This document shows, one piece after another, positions 37,095 through 45,754 of a stretch of 64,000 nucleotides of DNA. The position numbers and the translations under genes are program-made. The stretch comes from a virus, in IMG/VR virus record IMGVR_UViG_3300045135_002615, positions 186,001 to 250,000 of that record, one strand, 5' to 3'. Each line of letters starts with the position of its first letter. Position 1 is the stretch's first letter. Under the pieces are notes generated by a model that saw nothing but the letters and a program-made list of their open reading frames with translations, searched no databases and was not told the DNA's origin.

Positions 37095-37146
37095 CGATGA
37101 TGAAGGGGCTTCTCGGTTCTTTAAACAGTTCAAGAAAGAGTAACTA

Positions 37147-37696
37147 ATGATAGAGATTAAGATAGGTGATTGTGTAGATCGCCTCAAAGACCTAGATGAC
37201 AACTCAGTTGATGCAATCATCTCTGACCCCCCTTATGGGCTCAAGTTTATGTCTAAAGGTTGGGATGACATAGGTGAGGGTAGTCAACAAAGGGAGTGGC
37301 ATAGGAAATGGTTAACCGAAGCTCATAGGGTTCTTAAACCTAATGGGGTACTCAAAGCCTTCTCAGGGTCGAGGACATTCCATCACCTGATAGGGATGAT
37401 GGAAGAGATAGGCTTCTCAGATTTATCCGTAGAGGCTTGGACATATGGTTCTGGCTTCCCCCAAATCACATAACGTGGCTCTTGGCATCGACAAGAAACG
37501 TGGTCACGGGAACAGGGGTCGGGCGATACCCACAGCGTCAAGGTATCAAGCCTCAGATAAAGAGGAGGAGAACAAGCTCACCTCAAACCCTGTGGAGGAG
37601 TACAGGGCTAAGACGGAAGCCTCCGCACCTTTTGAGGGATGGGGGACAGCTCTAAAACCCGCATGGGAGCCCATTTGCATAGGAGTTAAAAAATGA
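37147..37696 (+). pseudogene. Methyltransferase N-part with a +1 frameshift
   Basis: The first frame (37147-37473) has motif IV, VDAIISDPPYGLKFMSKGWD, then FHHLIGMMEEIGFSDLSVEA-W and TYGSGFPQIT before a stop. Skipping one base in the CCCCC run at 37458-37462 restores the expected SGFPKSHNVALGIDKK, carried by the second frame (from 37445), which continues to TALKPAWEPICIGVKK at 37696. Intact relatives have SGFPKSxNV at this point. So the gene has one extra C, a sequencing error, a real mutation or a programmed shift. The next part begins with an ATGA overlap. Confidence 0.75.
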
Positions 37697-38301
37697 TTAT
37701 CACGTTACTGAGAAAGCCCTTAGAGGGGAGCGTAGCAGATAACGCCCTTAAACATGGTTGTGGGGCTATCAACATAGATGGCACTAGGGTGGGTACAGAA
37801 GCTCGCTCTTACAAAGGTGCAGGTAAAACCGATAAGGTTTACTCTGAGAGTGGGGCAGGTATGTTAGACGGCAGAGGGAAAGATATGGAGTTCTCTGTAG
37901 AGGGTAGGTGGCCTGCTAACTTCATTCTTACTCACCTTGATGGCTGTGAAATAAAAGGCACTAAGAAAGTTAAATCGGGTACTGCTTATCAGGACAAGAG
38001 GGCGGGGATCAATCATGTATACAGTGCCAATTTGGGTCCAAATGTAAAGGGAAAAGCAGGGTATGCAGATGAGGAGGGGAAAGAGGAAGTGGCGGATTGG
38101 GCTTGTGTAGAGGGTTGCCCTGTCATAGAGCTTGACCAACAAAGTGGACATCTTAAAAGTACGACAAGAAAACCCACAGGAAATCCGATATACCCTACCT
38201 CAAACACCTCAGTCACATGGAACCCAAACAATGTGATGGACACATCACAACGAGGGTTCAATGATGAGGGCGGGGCTTCTCGGTTCTTCAAGCAGTTCTA
38301 A
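37693..38301 (+). CDS. Methyltransferase middle part (target-recognition region) as separate gene
   Basis: This 202-residue protein begins MIITLLRKPLEGSVADNALK and contains HGCGAINIDGTRVG, EGRWPANFILTHLDGCEIKG and ends GGASRFFKQF. In single-chain phage methyltransferases of this family, as I recall them, the order is FEPIVVARKPL...GTGALNID...GRWPANVI...SASRFFY...HPTVKP. This gene therefore carries the segment between motif VIII and the HPTVKP region. It overlaps the upstream part by ATGA, so the chain is split by a stop/restart rather than by sequence loss. It should need to associate with its neighbours to work. Confidence 0.7.
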   Translation: MIITLLRKPLEGSVADNALKHGCGAINIDGTRVGTEARSYKGAGKTDKVYSESGAGMLDGRGKDMEFSVEGRWPANFILTHLDGCEIKGTKKVKSGTAYQDKRAGINHVYSANLGPNVKGKAGYADEEGKEEVADWACVEGCPVIELDQQSGHLKSTTRKPTGNPIYPTSNTSVTWNPNNVMDTSQRGFNDEGGASRFFKQF

Positions 38302-38335
38302 TATCGCGGTATGCGATTACACTAAGGAGAGATAA

Positions 38336-40252
38336 ATGAAAGACATGATTGATTACTTTAAAACGATGATTACCCCACCTGTAGAGGATGCTCTTGTGCT
38401 CGTAGCTAAGCCTTCTGAGATTGCTTATGATGAGTATATTCAGGAGGTCTTAGAGGAGGGTGAACTCGCACCTACTAGGGAGCCTATGGTTCACGGAGTC
38501 ATCCTCTTGGAAGAGCCTACAGATGAAGAATCTAAGCAGCTACTTTCCATCTTGAAGCCAGGTGGACATGTTGTACTGATCCCTGTAGACCCGATTGGAT
38601 ACAAGGGGGTGGTCGCCCTTGAGGACACAGGGTTTGAGGTACGAGATGCAATCTTTGTAGCAGATGATCCATATACCTTTTACTACACATCTAAGGCGAG
38701 TAGAACTGAGAGAGAAGCAGGGCTTAAGTCTAAAGATGGTAGTAGAGCCAACACCCACCCTTGCCTCCACCCCAGAGCAGATGTGCTCACAGATAGAGGG
38801 TATCGTCCTATCGAAGACATTAAGATTGGCGATAATGTCTATACTTCATCGGGGACGTTCCATAAGGTAGAGTATGTCTCCCGTCATCCTTACACTAGCC
38901 CATGCCTATATGAGATCTCAGTGCAAGGAACTAACTACACAACGCTCAGTTCTGATAATCATCCTTTCTTAATCTACCGCCCCGTTCGTAAGTCTAATGC
39001 TATTGTAGGAGGCTCTGTGGGATGGGTACAAGGCTGTGATATTCGTAAGGGGGACTATACGATGACCCCTGTCTTTAAAGAGCCTGTCGAAGACTCTCCT
39101 CTATCTCAAGATTCTTATGAGGGTTGGTTTGTGTTTGGGCTATGGGTTGCTGAGGGGGTTCTCCATACTTCGGGAGGGGGGTCCAACAGATACCCTTCTT
39201 TCACAATCAACTCAGAAAAGATCGAGCTTATTGAAACGATCAAACGTGTGTATTCTTCTGTGAATGTCTCAGTCTACGAAAAGCAAGGGAACGCAGTTCA
39301 AGTGGTGGCTTTTTGTCGAGACAAGGGGGAGGAGTACTTCCGTCTAGCAGGTAAAGGGGCGGGCACTAAGTCTCTCGACCCAAGCATATGGAAACTGAGC
39401 CTTTCAGAGAGACAAGCAATCTTAGATGGTTATATGGCAGGAGATGGGTGTGTAATTCGCTCATATACTCAAGCCAAAACGGTATCGCCTGATTTGGCTA
39501 GTCAGATGAGATTACTAGCCCACTCTGTAGGTCTTAAAGCAAACCTGTTTCGTTATGAGGGGAGTGTCGGAAGGGGTATTGGAGATCGTAAGTTTAAAAG
39601 CACCCTTCCTGAACACCATCTTAGATTTTACTCTAAGAACTTGAAACAAGCGAGAGGGGGCGGTTCAAGGAAGCCGAGCCGACCCACTATTATAAACCAT
39701 GAGGGAGTTGATTTTGTACTCTCCTATATTAAGTCTGTGGTGGAAGTTCCTTATGTAGGAGATGTCGTGAACCTCTCTGTTGAAGGCGACCCTACCTTTC
39801 AGACTGCTGTAGGTATGAGTCACAATACAGTGAAGCCCATAGGGATTATGGAGTGGTGTGCTAGGGACCTTGAGCCTAACTCTAAAGTCGCAGAGCCCTT
39901 CATGGGTTCAGGTACTACGGGTATCGCCATGAGCCGTCTTGGGCACGACTTCGTGGGTATAGAGCTGAACAAAGAATATGCGGAACTCAGTGAATCTTGT
40001 ATAAGGCATTGGATGCCCATTGGCACAGAGATCAAATCTGAGGCAGATGTGGGCAAAGCAGAATCTGCTCAAGGAGGGCAGGTATCTATTTTGACATCTT
40101 CGGATAGGAGACAACAATATGACACGTTATTGTGTTGCAACAGGAGAGAGTGCCAAGAGAGCCTTCTTGAAGGCAAAGGAGGAGAACCCTTTCCTAGACC
40201 CTTACAAGGCTTACTTCATCGAGAACTCGCATTGTGTATACAGCTTCGCTGA
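38336..40252 (+). CDS. Methyltransferase C-part (SAM-binding half) with intein
   Basis: This 638-residue precursor starts with an extra ~120-residue degenerate half (LLSILKPGGHVVLIPVDPIG; EDTGFEVRDAIFVADDP), like a methyltransferase fold without DPPY. Then FYYTSKASRTEREAG, NTHP, a 355-residue intein, and TVKPIGIMEWCARDLEPNSK-VAEPFMGSGTTGIAMSRLGH (SAM motif I) follow. The joined HPTVKP is the classical beta-class motif. The last ~70 residues overlap the next gene (40119) by 134 bases and look like out-of-frame readthrough; the original stop was probably lost. AGGAGA precedes the ATG. Confidence 0.8.
   Translation: MKDMIDYFKTMITPPVEDALVLVAKPSEIAYDEYIQEVLEEGELAPTREPMVHGVILLEEPTDEESKQLLSILKPGGHVVLIPVDPIGYKGVVALEDTGFEVRDAIFVADDPYTFYYTSKASRTEREAGLKSKDGSRANTHPCLHPRADVLTDRGYRPIEDIKIGDNVYTSSGTFHKVEYVSRHPYTSPCLYEISVQGTNYTTLSSDNHPFLIYRPVRKSNAIVGGSVGWVQGCDIRKGDYTMTPVFKEPVEDSPLSQDSYEGWFVFGLWVAEGVLHTSGGGSNRYPSFTINSEKIELIETIKRVYSSVNVSVYEKQGNAVQVVAFCRDKGEEYFRLAGKGAGTKSLDPSIWKLSLSERQAILDGYMAGDGCVIRSYTQAKTVSPDLASQMRLLAHSVGLKANLFRYEGSVGRGIGDRKFKSTLPEHHLRFYSKNLKQARGGGSRKPSRPTIINHEGVDFVLSYIKSVVEVPYVGDVVNLSVEGDPTFQTAVGMSHNTVKPIGIMEWCARDLEPNSKVAEPFMGSGTTGIAMSRLGHDFVGIELNKEYAELSESCIRHWMPIGTEIKSEADVGKAESAQGGQVSILTSSDRRQQYDTLLCCNRRECQESLLEGKGGEPFPRPLQGLLHRELALCIQLR
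38762..39826 (+). mobile_element. Intein in the methyltransferase (355 residues)
   Basis: The intein starts with Cys (CLHPRADVLTDRGYRPIEDI) and ends with His-Asn (VGMSHN), followed by Thr of the extein. Block B-like GTNYTTLSSDNHPFL and two LAGLIDADG motifs (FVFGLWVAEGVLH and AILDGYMAGDGCVI) are present, so a homing endonuclease is probably intact. The insertion point is HP^TVKP, inside the most conserved methyltransferase motif. Removing it restores the extein NTHPTVKPIGIM. Confidence 0.92.
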
Positions 40253-40523
40253 GGCGTTGTTTAGCAAAGACAAGTTCTTAGGGCACACCCGTAACAAGTC
40301 CTGTAGGGCGTTAGTTCTAGAGGGTGGTGTCGGGTACTTCTTCTTCATCGACCCACCTGAGAGGACTCTTGAAGATATAGAGTCTTGTGTGGACCACTTG
40401 AATGAGAAGGATACCCCGATTACGGATCGTATCCTCAAGGGTCTAGAAGATGAGTTAGTCAAGTGTGGTATGACCCAAGAGGATGCTCTCATCAAGATTG
40501 ACGAGTTGCTCCATGATCTTTGA
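40119..40523 (+). CDS. Hypothetical protein between methyltransferases
   Basis: This is a 134-residue protein (MTRYCVATGESAKRAFLKAK), alpha/beta in appearance with CRALVLEGGVGYFFFIDPPE and a helical end (CGMTQEDALIKIDELLHDL). AGGAG lies seven bases before the ATG. Its 5' third overlaps the out-of-frame end of the methyltransferase C-part, and its stop overlaps the next methyltransferase start by 11 bases. No family is recognised. Confidence 0.6.
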   Translation: MTRYCVATGESAKRAFLKAKEENPFLDPYKAYFIENSHCVYSFAEALFSKDKFLGHTRNKSCRALVLEGGVGYFFFIDPPERTLEDIESCVDHLNEKDTPITDRILKGLEDELVKCGMTQEDALIKIDELLHDL

Positions 40524-41277
40524 GAACTCAAGGACGAGGCTACATCTTGGTGACTGCACTCAAGATAACTTTTTCACAGAGCCTTTCATCGACCTGACAG
40601 TCACATCACCTCCGTACAATCTCAGCATAGAGTATGAAGACCATGATGATGGTGGTTCTTATGGGGACTACTTGGACTTCTGCACTCAGTGGATGACCAA
40701 CTTGTACAGATGGTCTAAGCCTAACGCTAGGTTCTGTTTGAACATCCCTTTGGACATCCAGCTGGATGGTTCTCGCTTCATTAGTGGTGATTTAACACGA
40801 GTGGCACTTGAGTGTGGTTGGCATTACAGGACTTCTATCATATGGCATAAAAACCAAGTGACTTCGAGGACTGCATGGGGTAGTTGGATGTCTCCAAGTG
40901 CTCCAATGGTGATTGCTCCTGTTGAGATGATCCTTGTGTTCTACAGAGATGATTGGAAGAAGCCCGATTTAAACGGATTGGGTACTGATCTCAGCAAGGA
41001 AGAGTTCATTAAATGGACAAGTGGGATGTGGTCTATGGCTACGGAGTCTGCGAAGCGTATAGGACACCCTGTACCCTACCCCATAGAGCTACCCCATCGT
41101 TGTATCAAAATGTTCAGTTGGATCGGGGATACTGTATTTGACCCATTTGCGGGGTCTGGGACGACCCTCATCGCCGCCCACAATTCTAAGCGAGACGCAG
41201 TAGGCGTTGAGCTTTCCAAAACTTATTTTGATCTTGCTGTGGAGCGTTTCTCTAAAGAGTGCTTCACGTTGCTTTAA
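40513..41277 (+). CDS. DNA methyltransferase, beta class
   Basis: This protein has 254 residues from ATG 40513, which lies inside the end of the upstream gene. Motif IV is DLTVTSPPYNLSIEYEDHDD at ~residue 28, and motif I is TVFDPFAGSGTTLIAAHNSK near the end, giving the permuted beta order; VPYPIELPHRCIKMFSWIGD is the usual lead-in. The recognition part lies between (WHKNQVTSRTAWGSWMSPSA). TSPPYN types include N4-cytosine and N6-adenine enzymes, so the base is not settled. It is distinct from the tandem pair at 14129-15690. Confidence 0.87.
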   Translation: MIFENSRTRLHLGDCTQDNFFTEPFIDLTVTSPPYNLSIEYEDHDDGGSYGDYLDFCTQWMTNLYRWSKPNARFCLNIPLDIQLDGSRFISGDLTRVALECGWHYRTSIIWHKNQVTSRTAWGSWMSPSAPMVIAPVEMILVFYRDDWKKPDLNGLGTDLSKEEFIKWTSGMWSMATESAKRIGHPVPYPIELPHRCIKMFSWIGDTVFDPFAGSGTTLIAAHNSKRDAVGVELSKTYFDLAVERFSKECFTLL

Positions 41278-41292
41278 TACCTTTTTTATGAG
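41278..41292 (+). promoter_or_regulatory. Late-promoter-like element TACCTTTTTTATGAG
   Basis: It follows the stop at 41277 and lies 33 bases before the start at 41325. Confidence 0.45.
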
Positions 41293-41324
41293 TCTCTCCT
41301 GTTAAAGTTGAGGAGGTTTCTGAC

Positions 41325-43325
41325 ATGGACTTTTTAGTACACCCATATAGGTTTAGACGGGTTAGGTTGGCATCGGCTCACTTGAGCCATGCTCATTTGG
41401 TGAAGATAGCCAAGTACCAGTACAAGGTCGCTGAGAAGATGGACCTTGAGACCAAGTTTGAGGAGACAGACCCTTACACGGGAGAAGTCCCGACAAGCAA
41501 GAAATTCTTTAACCGTCTGACATGGCTCAACAACATTGCACAAATGGGAGCTTATGCGTTCATCTCGGATCTTACAGGTCCTATCAGCAGGTTGCTCAAT
41601 AGCTTAGTGAACATGTTATTTAGGTCACCTGTACTCAACTACTTCCTCGCGGGTCACTTTCAAGATGTCAAGGACAGGGCGGTTATCCTTGCTATCAAAA
41701 GTTTTAAGAGGGGTATGGCGTATCGAGATAATGCTGAAAAGTATGATCGCATGGAGTTTGATTACTTCAAAGAGCAAGGGTTTGATGCAAAGGTTGTCAG
41801 TAATCCTGTTCCATACACTCCCTCTCTATACAAGCGAACTAGAGACATCATTAAAACATATAGTCCGCCTAAAGAGAAGGTTGTCCCATTCTTCAGGATG
41901 GAGGTTAAGATTAAACCCAAGCAGAAGTCTTATAAGGACTTACCTCCACTTCCTGGTTTCGACAGGGGTAAGCTCCCGCCGACTTTCTCTGCTAAGAAGG
42001 GCGTTATGTATGAGTTCTTTTTATTGGGGTATTGGAGAGCCCATGAAAAGAGATCAAGGCAATACGAAGAGGAACTTAAGAAGAATGGTTTAGATGGTGC
42101 GAGGATTCAATTTGAAGACTCTAAGATGTCTGAGGCGGATCGTAATCTGGTTGTTGATCGCGTTAATCTTGAGATTGATTCAAAGCTCACATTACACTTC
42201 TTCAAGGATACTTTATTTGGTCTTGTGACCGACCCGTTGTATCTTCGTTCTATTGCTGTGAAAACGTGGAAGGCTGTCTATGGGGGTCTTCCTAGGAAGA
42301 CACTATGGCAGAAGATAAAAGACGGGGTGAAAGGGGCTCTTACTGCTTTCCTCTCTTATGGCATCACTGCTATTGTTAAATGGAAGATCGGCGGTGCATT
42401 TGTAGGCTTTTACGCGGCGACCTCTTTATTCGGGTATTCAGGTAAGGCGTTGGCGTTTTGGCTACTAGGGGGTATTCCTTTCACCTATCTTGCAACTAAA
42501 GCAGCGTACCTCTTTAGGGAGTTCGCATCTAAGCATATACTCAAGGATTATGATGCTCTTTTAACTCTCCTTGCAGAAGAGATCACAGATGCTGATGTGG
42601 ATGTGAGGCAAGGACTTGAGCGTATCCGTGCTCTTAACAGGAACAAGTTGGTTGCAGAGAGAGACCGAAAAAGAGATCAAGCTCGCTTCAAGGCTATCAT
42701 AGAAAAGAAGGAGGAGGGGCTTAAGAAGAAACCTGTAAATCTTCGTGATTTCACCTTGCGTACCATGACTACAGAGGAGAAGCGTGAATATAATGGGTTG
42801 GTGGGTACACAAAAAGAAGAGTACCTACAAGCACTCATGGACAAAGTACATCGTGAGCTTTTAAACCAAAAAGAGTTTGAGGAGTCCTCTTTAGAGGAGG
42901 ACTATATAGAATACAGGGAAAGGGTCCTCAATCAAAAGAGGGAGGTGGGGATGTATGTTGAGGAAGAGATTGAAAAAGCTCGTGGTAAGTACTATGGTAA
43001 GTTGCAGAGACAGTTGAATAAGCAGTTGCTAAAACTAGAGCAGCTTGAGAACAGCCCTAAAAAGTTGACCTCAGAGGTAGCTAAAAGAAGACGTGAGAAA
43101 CGCATAGCTCAGCTCAAGGCAGATATTGAAGAGACTCGTAACGAGCTTCTTAGGTTCGAGAGAGAGCAGACTCTTCCCCCAAGTGTTGTTGGGAAAATAT
43201 GGGACAAAGTAAAGAGCTCGGTAGGTGAGGTTCTCCCTGATGCCCTAAAACCCACTGAGCTAGAGGATCTCATACACAAAGGCGACACTGTCTATGAGTT
43301 TAAAGACACAGACAGGAACTCTTGA
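41325..43325 (+). CDS. Large membrane-segment coiled-coil protein (paralogue of 43884)
   Basis: This is a 666-residue protein. The start (MDFLVHPYRFRRVRLASAHL) resembles that of the gene at 43884. The first half is basic with an amphipathic block (LTGPISRLLNSLVNMLFRSP). Residues ~335-395 are hydrophobic (GALTAFLSYGITAIVKWKIG; KALAFWLLGGIPFTYLATKA), likely two or three membrane spans. The C-terminal ~250 residues are coiled coil (QRQLNKQLLKLEQLENSPKK). A virion-internal or ejection protein that crosses membranes would fit; a host-membrane protein is also possible. Confidence 0.65.
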   Translation: MDFLVHPYRFRRVRLASAHLSHAHLVKIAKYQYKVAEKMDLETKFEETDPYTGEVPTSKKFFNRLTWLNNIAQMGAYAFISDLTGPISRLLNSLVNMLFRSPVLNYFLAGHFQDVKDRAVILAIKSFKRGMAYRDNAEKYDRMEFDYFKEQGFDAKVVSNPVPYTPSLYKRTRDIIKTYSPPKEKVVPFFRMEVKIKPKQKSYKDLPPLPGFDRGKLPPTFSAKKGVMYEFFLLGYWRAHEKRSRQYEEELKKNGLDGARIQFEDSKMSEADRNLVVDRVNLEIDSKLTLHFFKDTLFGLVTDPLYLRSIAVKTWKAVYGGLPRKTLWQKIKDGVKGALTAFLSYGITAIVKWKIGGAFVGFYAATSLFGYSGKALAFWLLGGIPFTYLATKAAYLFREFASKHILKDYDALLTLLAEEITDADVDVRQGLERIRALNRNKLVAERDRKRDQARFKAIIEKKEEGLKKKPVNLRDFTLRTMTTEEKREYNGLVGTQKEEYLQALMDKVHRELLNQKEFEESSLEEDYIEYRERVLNQKREVGMYVEEEIEKARGKYYGKLQRQLNKQLLKLEQLENSPKKLTSEVAKRRREKRIAQLKADIEETRNELLRFEREQTLPPSVVGKIWDKVKSSVGEVLPDALKPTELEDLIHKGDTVYEFKDTDRNS

Positions 43326-43813
43326 ATCTTCTCTTTAGAGACAGATTTATTATTCTTGATCAGTTCAAGCACCTGCCCTCTAAACACAAGGAGAGGTGAG
43401 AAGGTGTCTTCAAGCACGGATGCCCGGAGCCCGTGCTTTTTTATTAGCTCAGTGGCAATCTGCACCGCCATCCTCGCTTCAAGTGTCTTTAACATCTCTG
43501 TGACACTGGTTGTCACAGAGAAAAGACCATCCCCCCATACGATTTTCGCGTCTTGCCCATATACGACTTCTAGCGTCTCAGGGTTGAGTTCTCCTTCGAG
43601 TAAAAAGTTTTGCTCCTTGAACAAGACCCAAGATTCGACCTTGAAGTCATCATATATCTTGGACTCGACATAGTCCACTCTAGGGATACGAGATAAGCTC
43701 TTTGACAGGAGACCTTCTAGGTCAAGCCCTATCGCTTGAAGGACTCTTGCCTTAAGCCCCCCGCAAACTAGTGAGGGTGTGCCATTCTTTTTTGTGATGT
43801 ATTTAGCTTTCAT
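43292..43813 (-). CDS. Hypothetical protein
   Basis: This protein has 173 residues from ATG 43813, with GGAGGT upstream; the frame runs further but only through the promoter. Start MKAKYITKKNGTPSLVCGGL, then a beta-rich region (VESWVLFKEQNFLLEGELNP; QDAKIVWGDGLFSVTTSVTE) and helices (KTLEARMAVQIATELIKKHG). It converges with the gene at 41325, overlapping by 34 bases at their 3' ends. No family is recognised. Confidence 0.62.
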   Translation of the reverse strand: MKAKYITKKNGTPSLVCGGLKARVLQAIGLDLEGLLSKSLSRIPRVDYVESKIYDDFKVESWVLFKEQNFLLEGELNPETLEVVYGQDAKIVWGDGLFSVTTSVTEMLKTLEARMAVQIATELIKKHGLRASVLEDTFSPLLVFRGQVLELIKNNKSVSKEKIQEFLSVSLNS

Positions 43814-43831
43814 GTGACCTCCATATTTTTT

Positions 43832-43846
43832 AGTTCTCTTATACAC
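43832..43846 (+). promoter_or_regulatory. Late-promoter-like element AGTTCTCTTATACAC
   Basis: It lies 37 bases before the start at 43884, reading rightward between divergent genes. Confidence 0.4.
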
Positions 43847-43883
43847 TGAATCTTGTTAATGGGGTCTAACAAGGAGTATTAAC

Positions 43884-44993
43884 ATGAACTTTCTACTACC
43901 ACACTCTGAGTATGTTAAGAGAAGGTATGCCTCAAAGCATATGCCAACTAGACAGATGTCCTTAATCGCTGTAGCTCAACTTAAGGGTCTAGACCGTCAA
44001 GCATCTATTATAGATGACCTGAAACAGTTTAATCTAGGTGCTTGGTGGGATAAAAAGTACGAAGAACTCTCAGAGAAGAAAAAGAGATGGCTCGAAAACG
44101 TATCGTTTGAAGGCATTGAGTTCATAGAGACAATCAAGAAGCCCTTTGTGACGACTTTGATTAAGACGATATCCTCTTTTATGACGGGACCTGCGTTGAA
44201 CTGGGTTTGGAAGGGAGTTTATGAGGCAGTCGCAACAAGATTGTTCCCCATTTGTCAAGATAGCTTTAGGGCAGGGGCCGTCTATAGAATAGAGATGGGG
44301 ACTACTATAAGGGTGAACGCATCTGAGTTAAGATCTCAAAAAATAGCCTACGACTATTGGAAGATGGGTTGGGACGACGCAAATAAAGTCCTATCCAAAG
44401 GTCACCCTATGAGAGCTTCTCAATATGATAAACTCTCAAAGAGACAAGTGCGAGATATTGAGTCAAGGCTCATCAGGGAGATCAAGGAACTCTTCCTAGT
44501 ACACTTCGTTAACAACATAAAGTACAACTTCGTTGATAACCCTCTTGGTGTTTGGAAGATGGTTAAGCACAACTGGCTCAAGGAGAAAGCTAAAGGGAGG
44601 GGTTTCTTTTCAAAAGTGATCGGGGTGCTACCAGGTATCGTTTTTGGTCTTTTTAAACTTGCAGCATGGTTTATCTTCTCTAAGGTGCTCGCCGCAACAG
44701 GAGGTGTACTAGGCGTTATTCTCTTGATAGGTAAGACCGTCACAAGTTTCTTGATCCCAACTATCCTACACTATATTACGGACGCTTGGTCTAAGTTCAG
44801 GTATGGTGAAGCTGTCTCTGAAGATATTAAGAAAGAGAAGTTTGACTCCGAGAGTAAAATGAAGCTTCAAAAGAAGATCGAGGAGAAGGCACTAGAAGAA
44901 AGAGGTCAGTTGTTTGACAAGGTGAAATCAAAAGCAGTTGGCTTTTGGAGTGGTGAAGAAGTTCACCCTAATGCCCCACTTAACGAAGATTAA
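43884..44993 (+). CDS. Membrane-segment protein (paralogue of 41325)
   Basis: This is a 369-residue protein. The start MNFLLPHSEYVKRRYASKHM, a middle block (ISSFMTGPALNWVWKGVYEA; SFRAGAVYRIE), a WxMGWDDA element and a hydrophobic pair of spans (PGIVFGLFKLAAWFIFSKVL; GGVLGVILLIGKTVTSFLIP, ~255-300) follow the same order as in the larger neighbour. The long coiled-coil tail of the neighbour is absent; instead there is a short charged end. The similarity is architectural more than residue-by-residue. Probably virion or membrane associated. Confidence 0.65.
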   Translation: MNFLLPHSEYVKRRYASKHMPTRQMSLIAVAQLKGLDRQASIIDDLKQFNLGAWWDKKYEELSEKKKRWLENVSFEGIEFIETIKKPFVTTLIKTISSFMTGPALNWVWKGVYEAVATRLFPICQDSFRAGAVYRIEMGTTIRVNASELRSQKIAYDYWKMGWDDANKVLSKGHPMRASQYDKLSKRQVRDIESRLIREIKELFLVHFVNNIKYNFVDNPLGVWKMVKHNWLKEKAKGRGFFSKVIGVLPGIVFGLFKLAAWFIFSKVLAATGGVLGVILLIGKTVTSFLIPTILHYITDAWSKFRYGEAVSEDIKKEKFDSESKMKLQKKIEEKALEERGQLFDKVKSKAVGFWSGEEVHPNAPLNED

Positions 44994-44997
44994 AACT

Positions 44998-45642
44998 TTA
45001 GGAAGCTAAGAGCTCTTTTACAATTTGGTCGCAGGTAAGAGATCCTCTCTTCATGTCTACAAGGCTAATCTCAACCATGCGACCGTCCAAGAAAACTCTC
45101 AATCTAGGTCGGAATGGATGCTCAAGTACCATCTCACCACCTACTGCCACACCATGTCTTTCTAAGCGGCTCTTTATTTTATTAAACTGACTACTTGCTC
45201 TCTCCATAGCTATTTGAGCTTCAAAGTGTAATGTAAACAGTTTTTGTGTTCTACTTAAAGTCAAAGACCCTGAATCTAATGTGTGGGTGAGTACCATGCC
45301 CTTCACTCCGAAATCGACATGGACATCACCTCCTTCATTGGGTTGGCACACCTTACCTGCCAAAAGTATCGTGTGTCCCTTGTACAGCACTTTAGCGGAC
45401 AGGTGAAAGTTCTTGTCGTTCACTTTCACCTTTGCTGAATACACATCTCTTAGTGATTCCAATGTGGCTTCCACGTCACTTGCTATATCATCCCCTTTAA
45501 GAAAAAGGGGTATGTTTACAATCCCTCCCCTGTAGACTTTAAGTTCACCTTCAACATCTTTAATGTATAAGGCTGCCTTCTTCTCAAGGTGGCTGATCCT
45601 TTTTTCTAAATCATAGATTCGTTCCACAGCTGTCTTTCTCAT
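44998..45642 (-). CDS. Coiled-coil-tagged hypothetical protein
   Basis: This protein has 214 residues from ATG 45642 (AGGAG upstream). It begins MRKTAVERIYDLEKRISHLE-KKAALY, a tag variant with the same I/L heptad. The rest is beta-rich (YRGGIVNIPLFLKGDDIASD; VDFGVKGMVLTHTLDSGSLT) and ends VDMKRGSLTCDQIVKELLAS. It converges with the gene at 43884 with only four bases between the stops. No family is recognised. Confidence 0.7.
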   Translation of the reverse strand: MRKTAVERIYDLEKRISHLEKKAALYIKDVEGELKVYRGGIVNIPLFLKGDDIASDVEATLESLRDVYSAKVKVNDKNFHLSAKVLYKGHTILLAGKVCQPNEGGDVHVDFGVKGMVLTHTLDSGSLTLSRTQKLFTLHFEAQIAMERASSQFNKIKSRLERHGVAVGGEMVLEHPFRPRLRVFLDGRMVEISLVDMKRGSLTCDQIVKELLAS

Positions 45643-45754
45643 AGTTAACTCCTGTCTCCTATTCACTACAAGAGACCCTATAGATAATCTATCGTAAATT
45701 GGTCACCCCACCTCCGCATTGATATAAGTCCTTAAGATTACGAAAGGATATACA

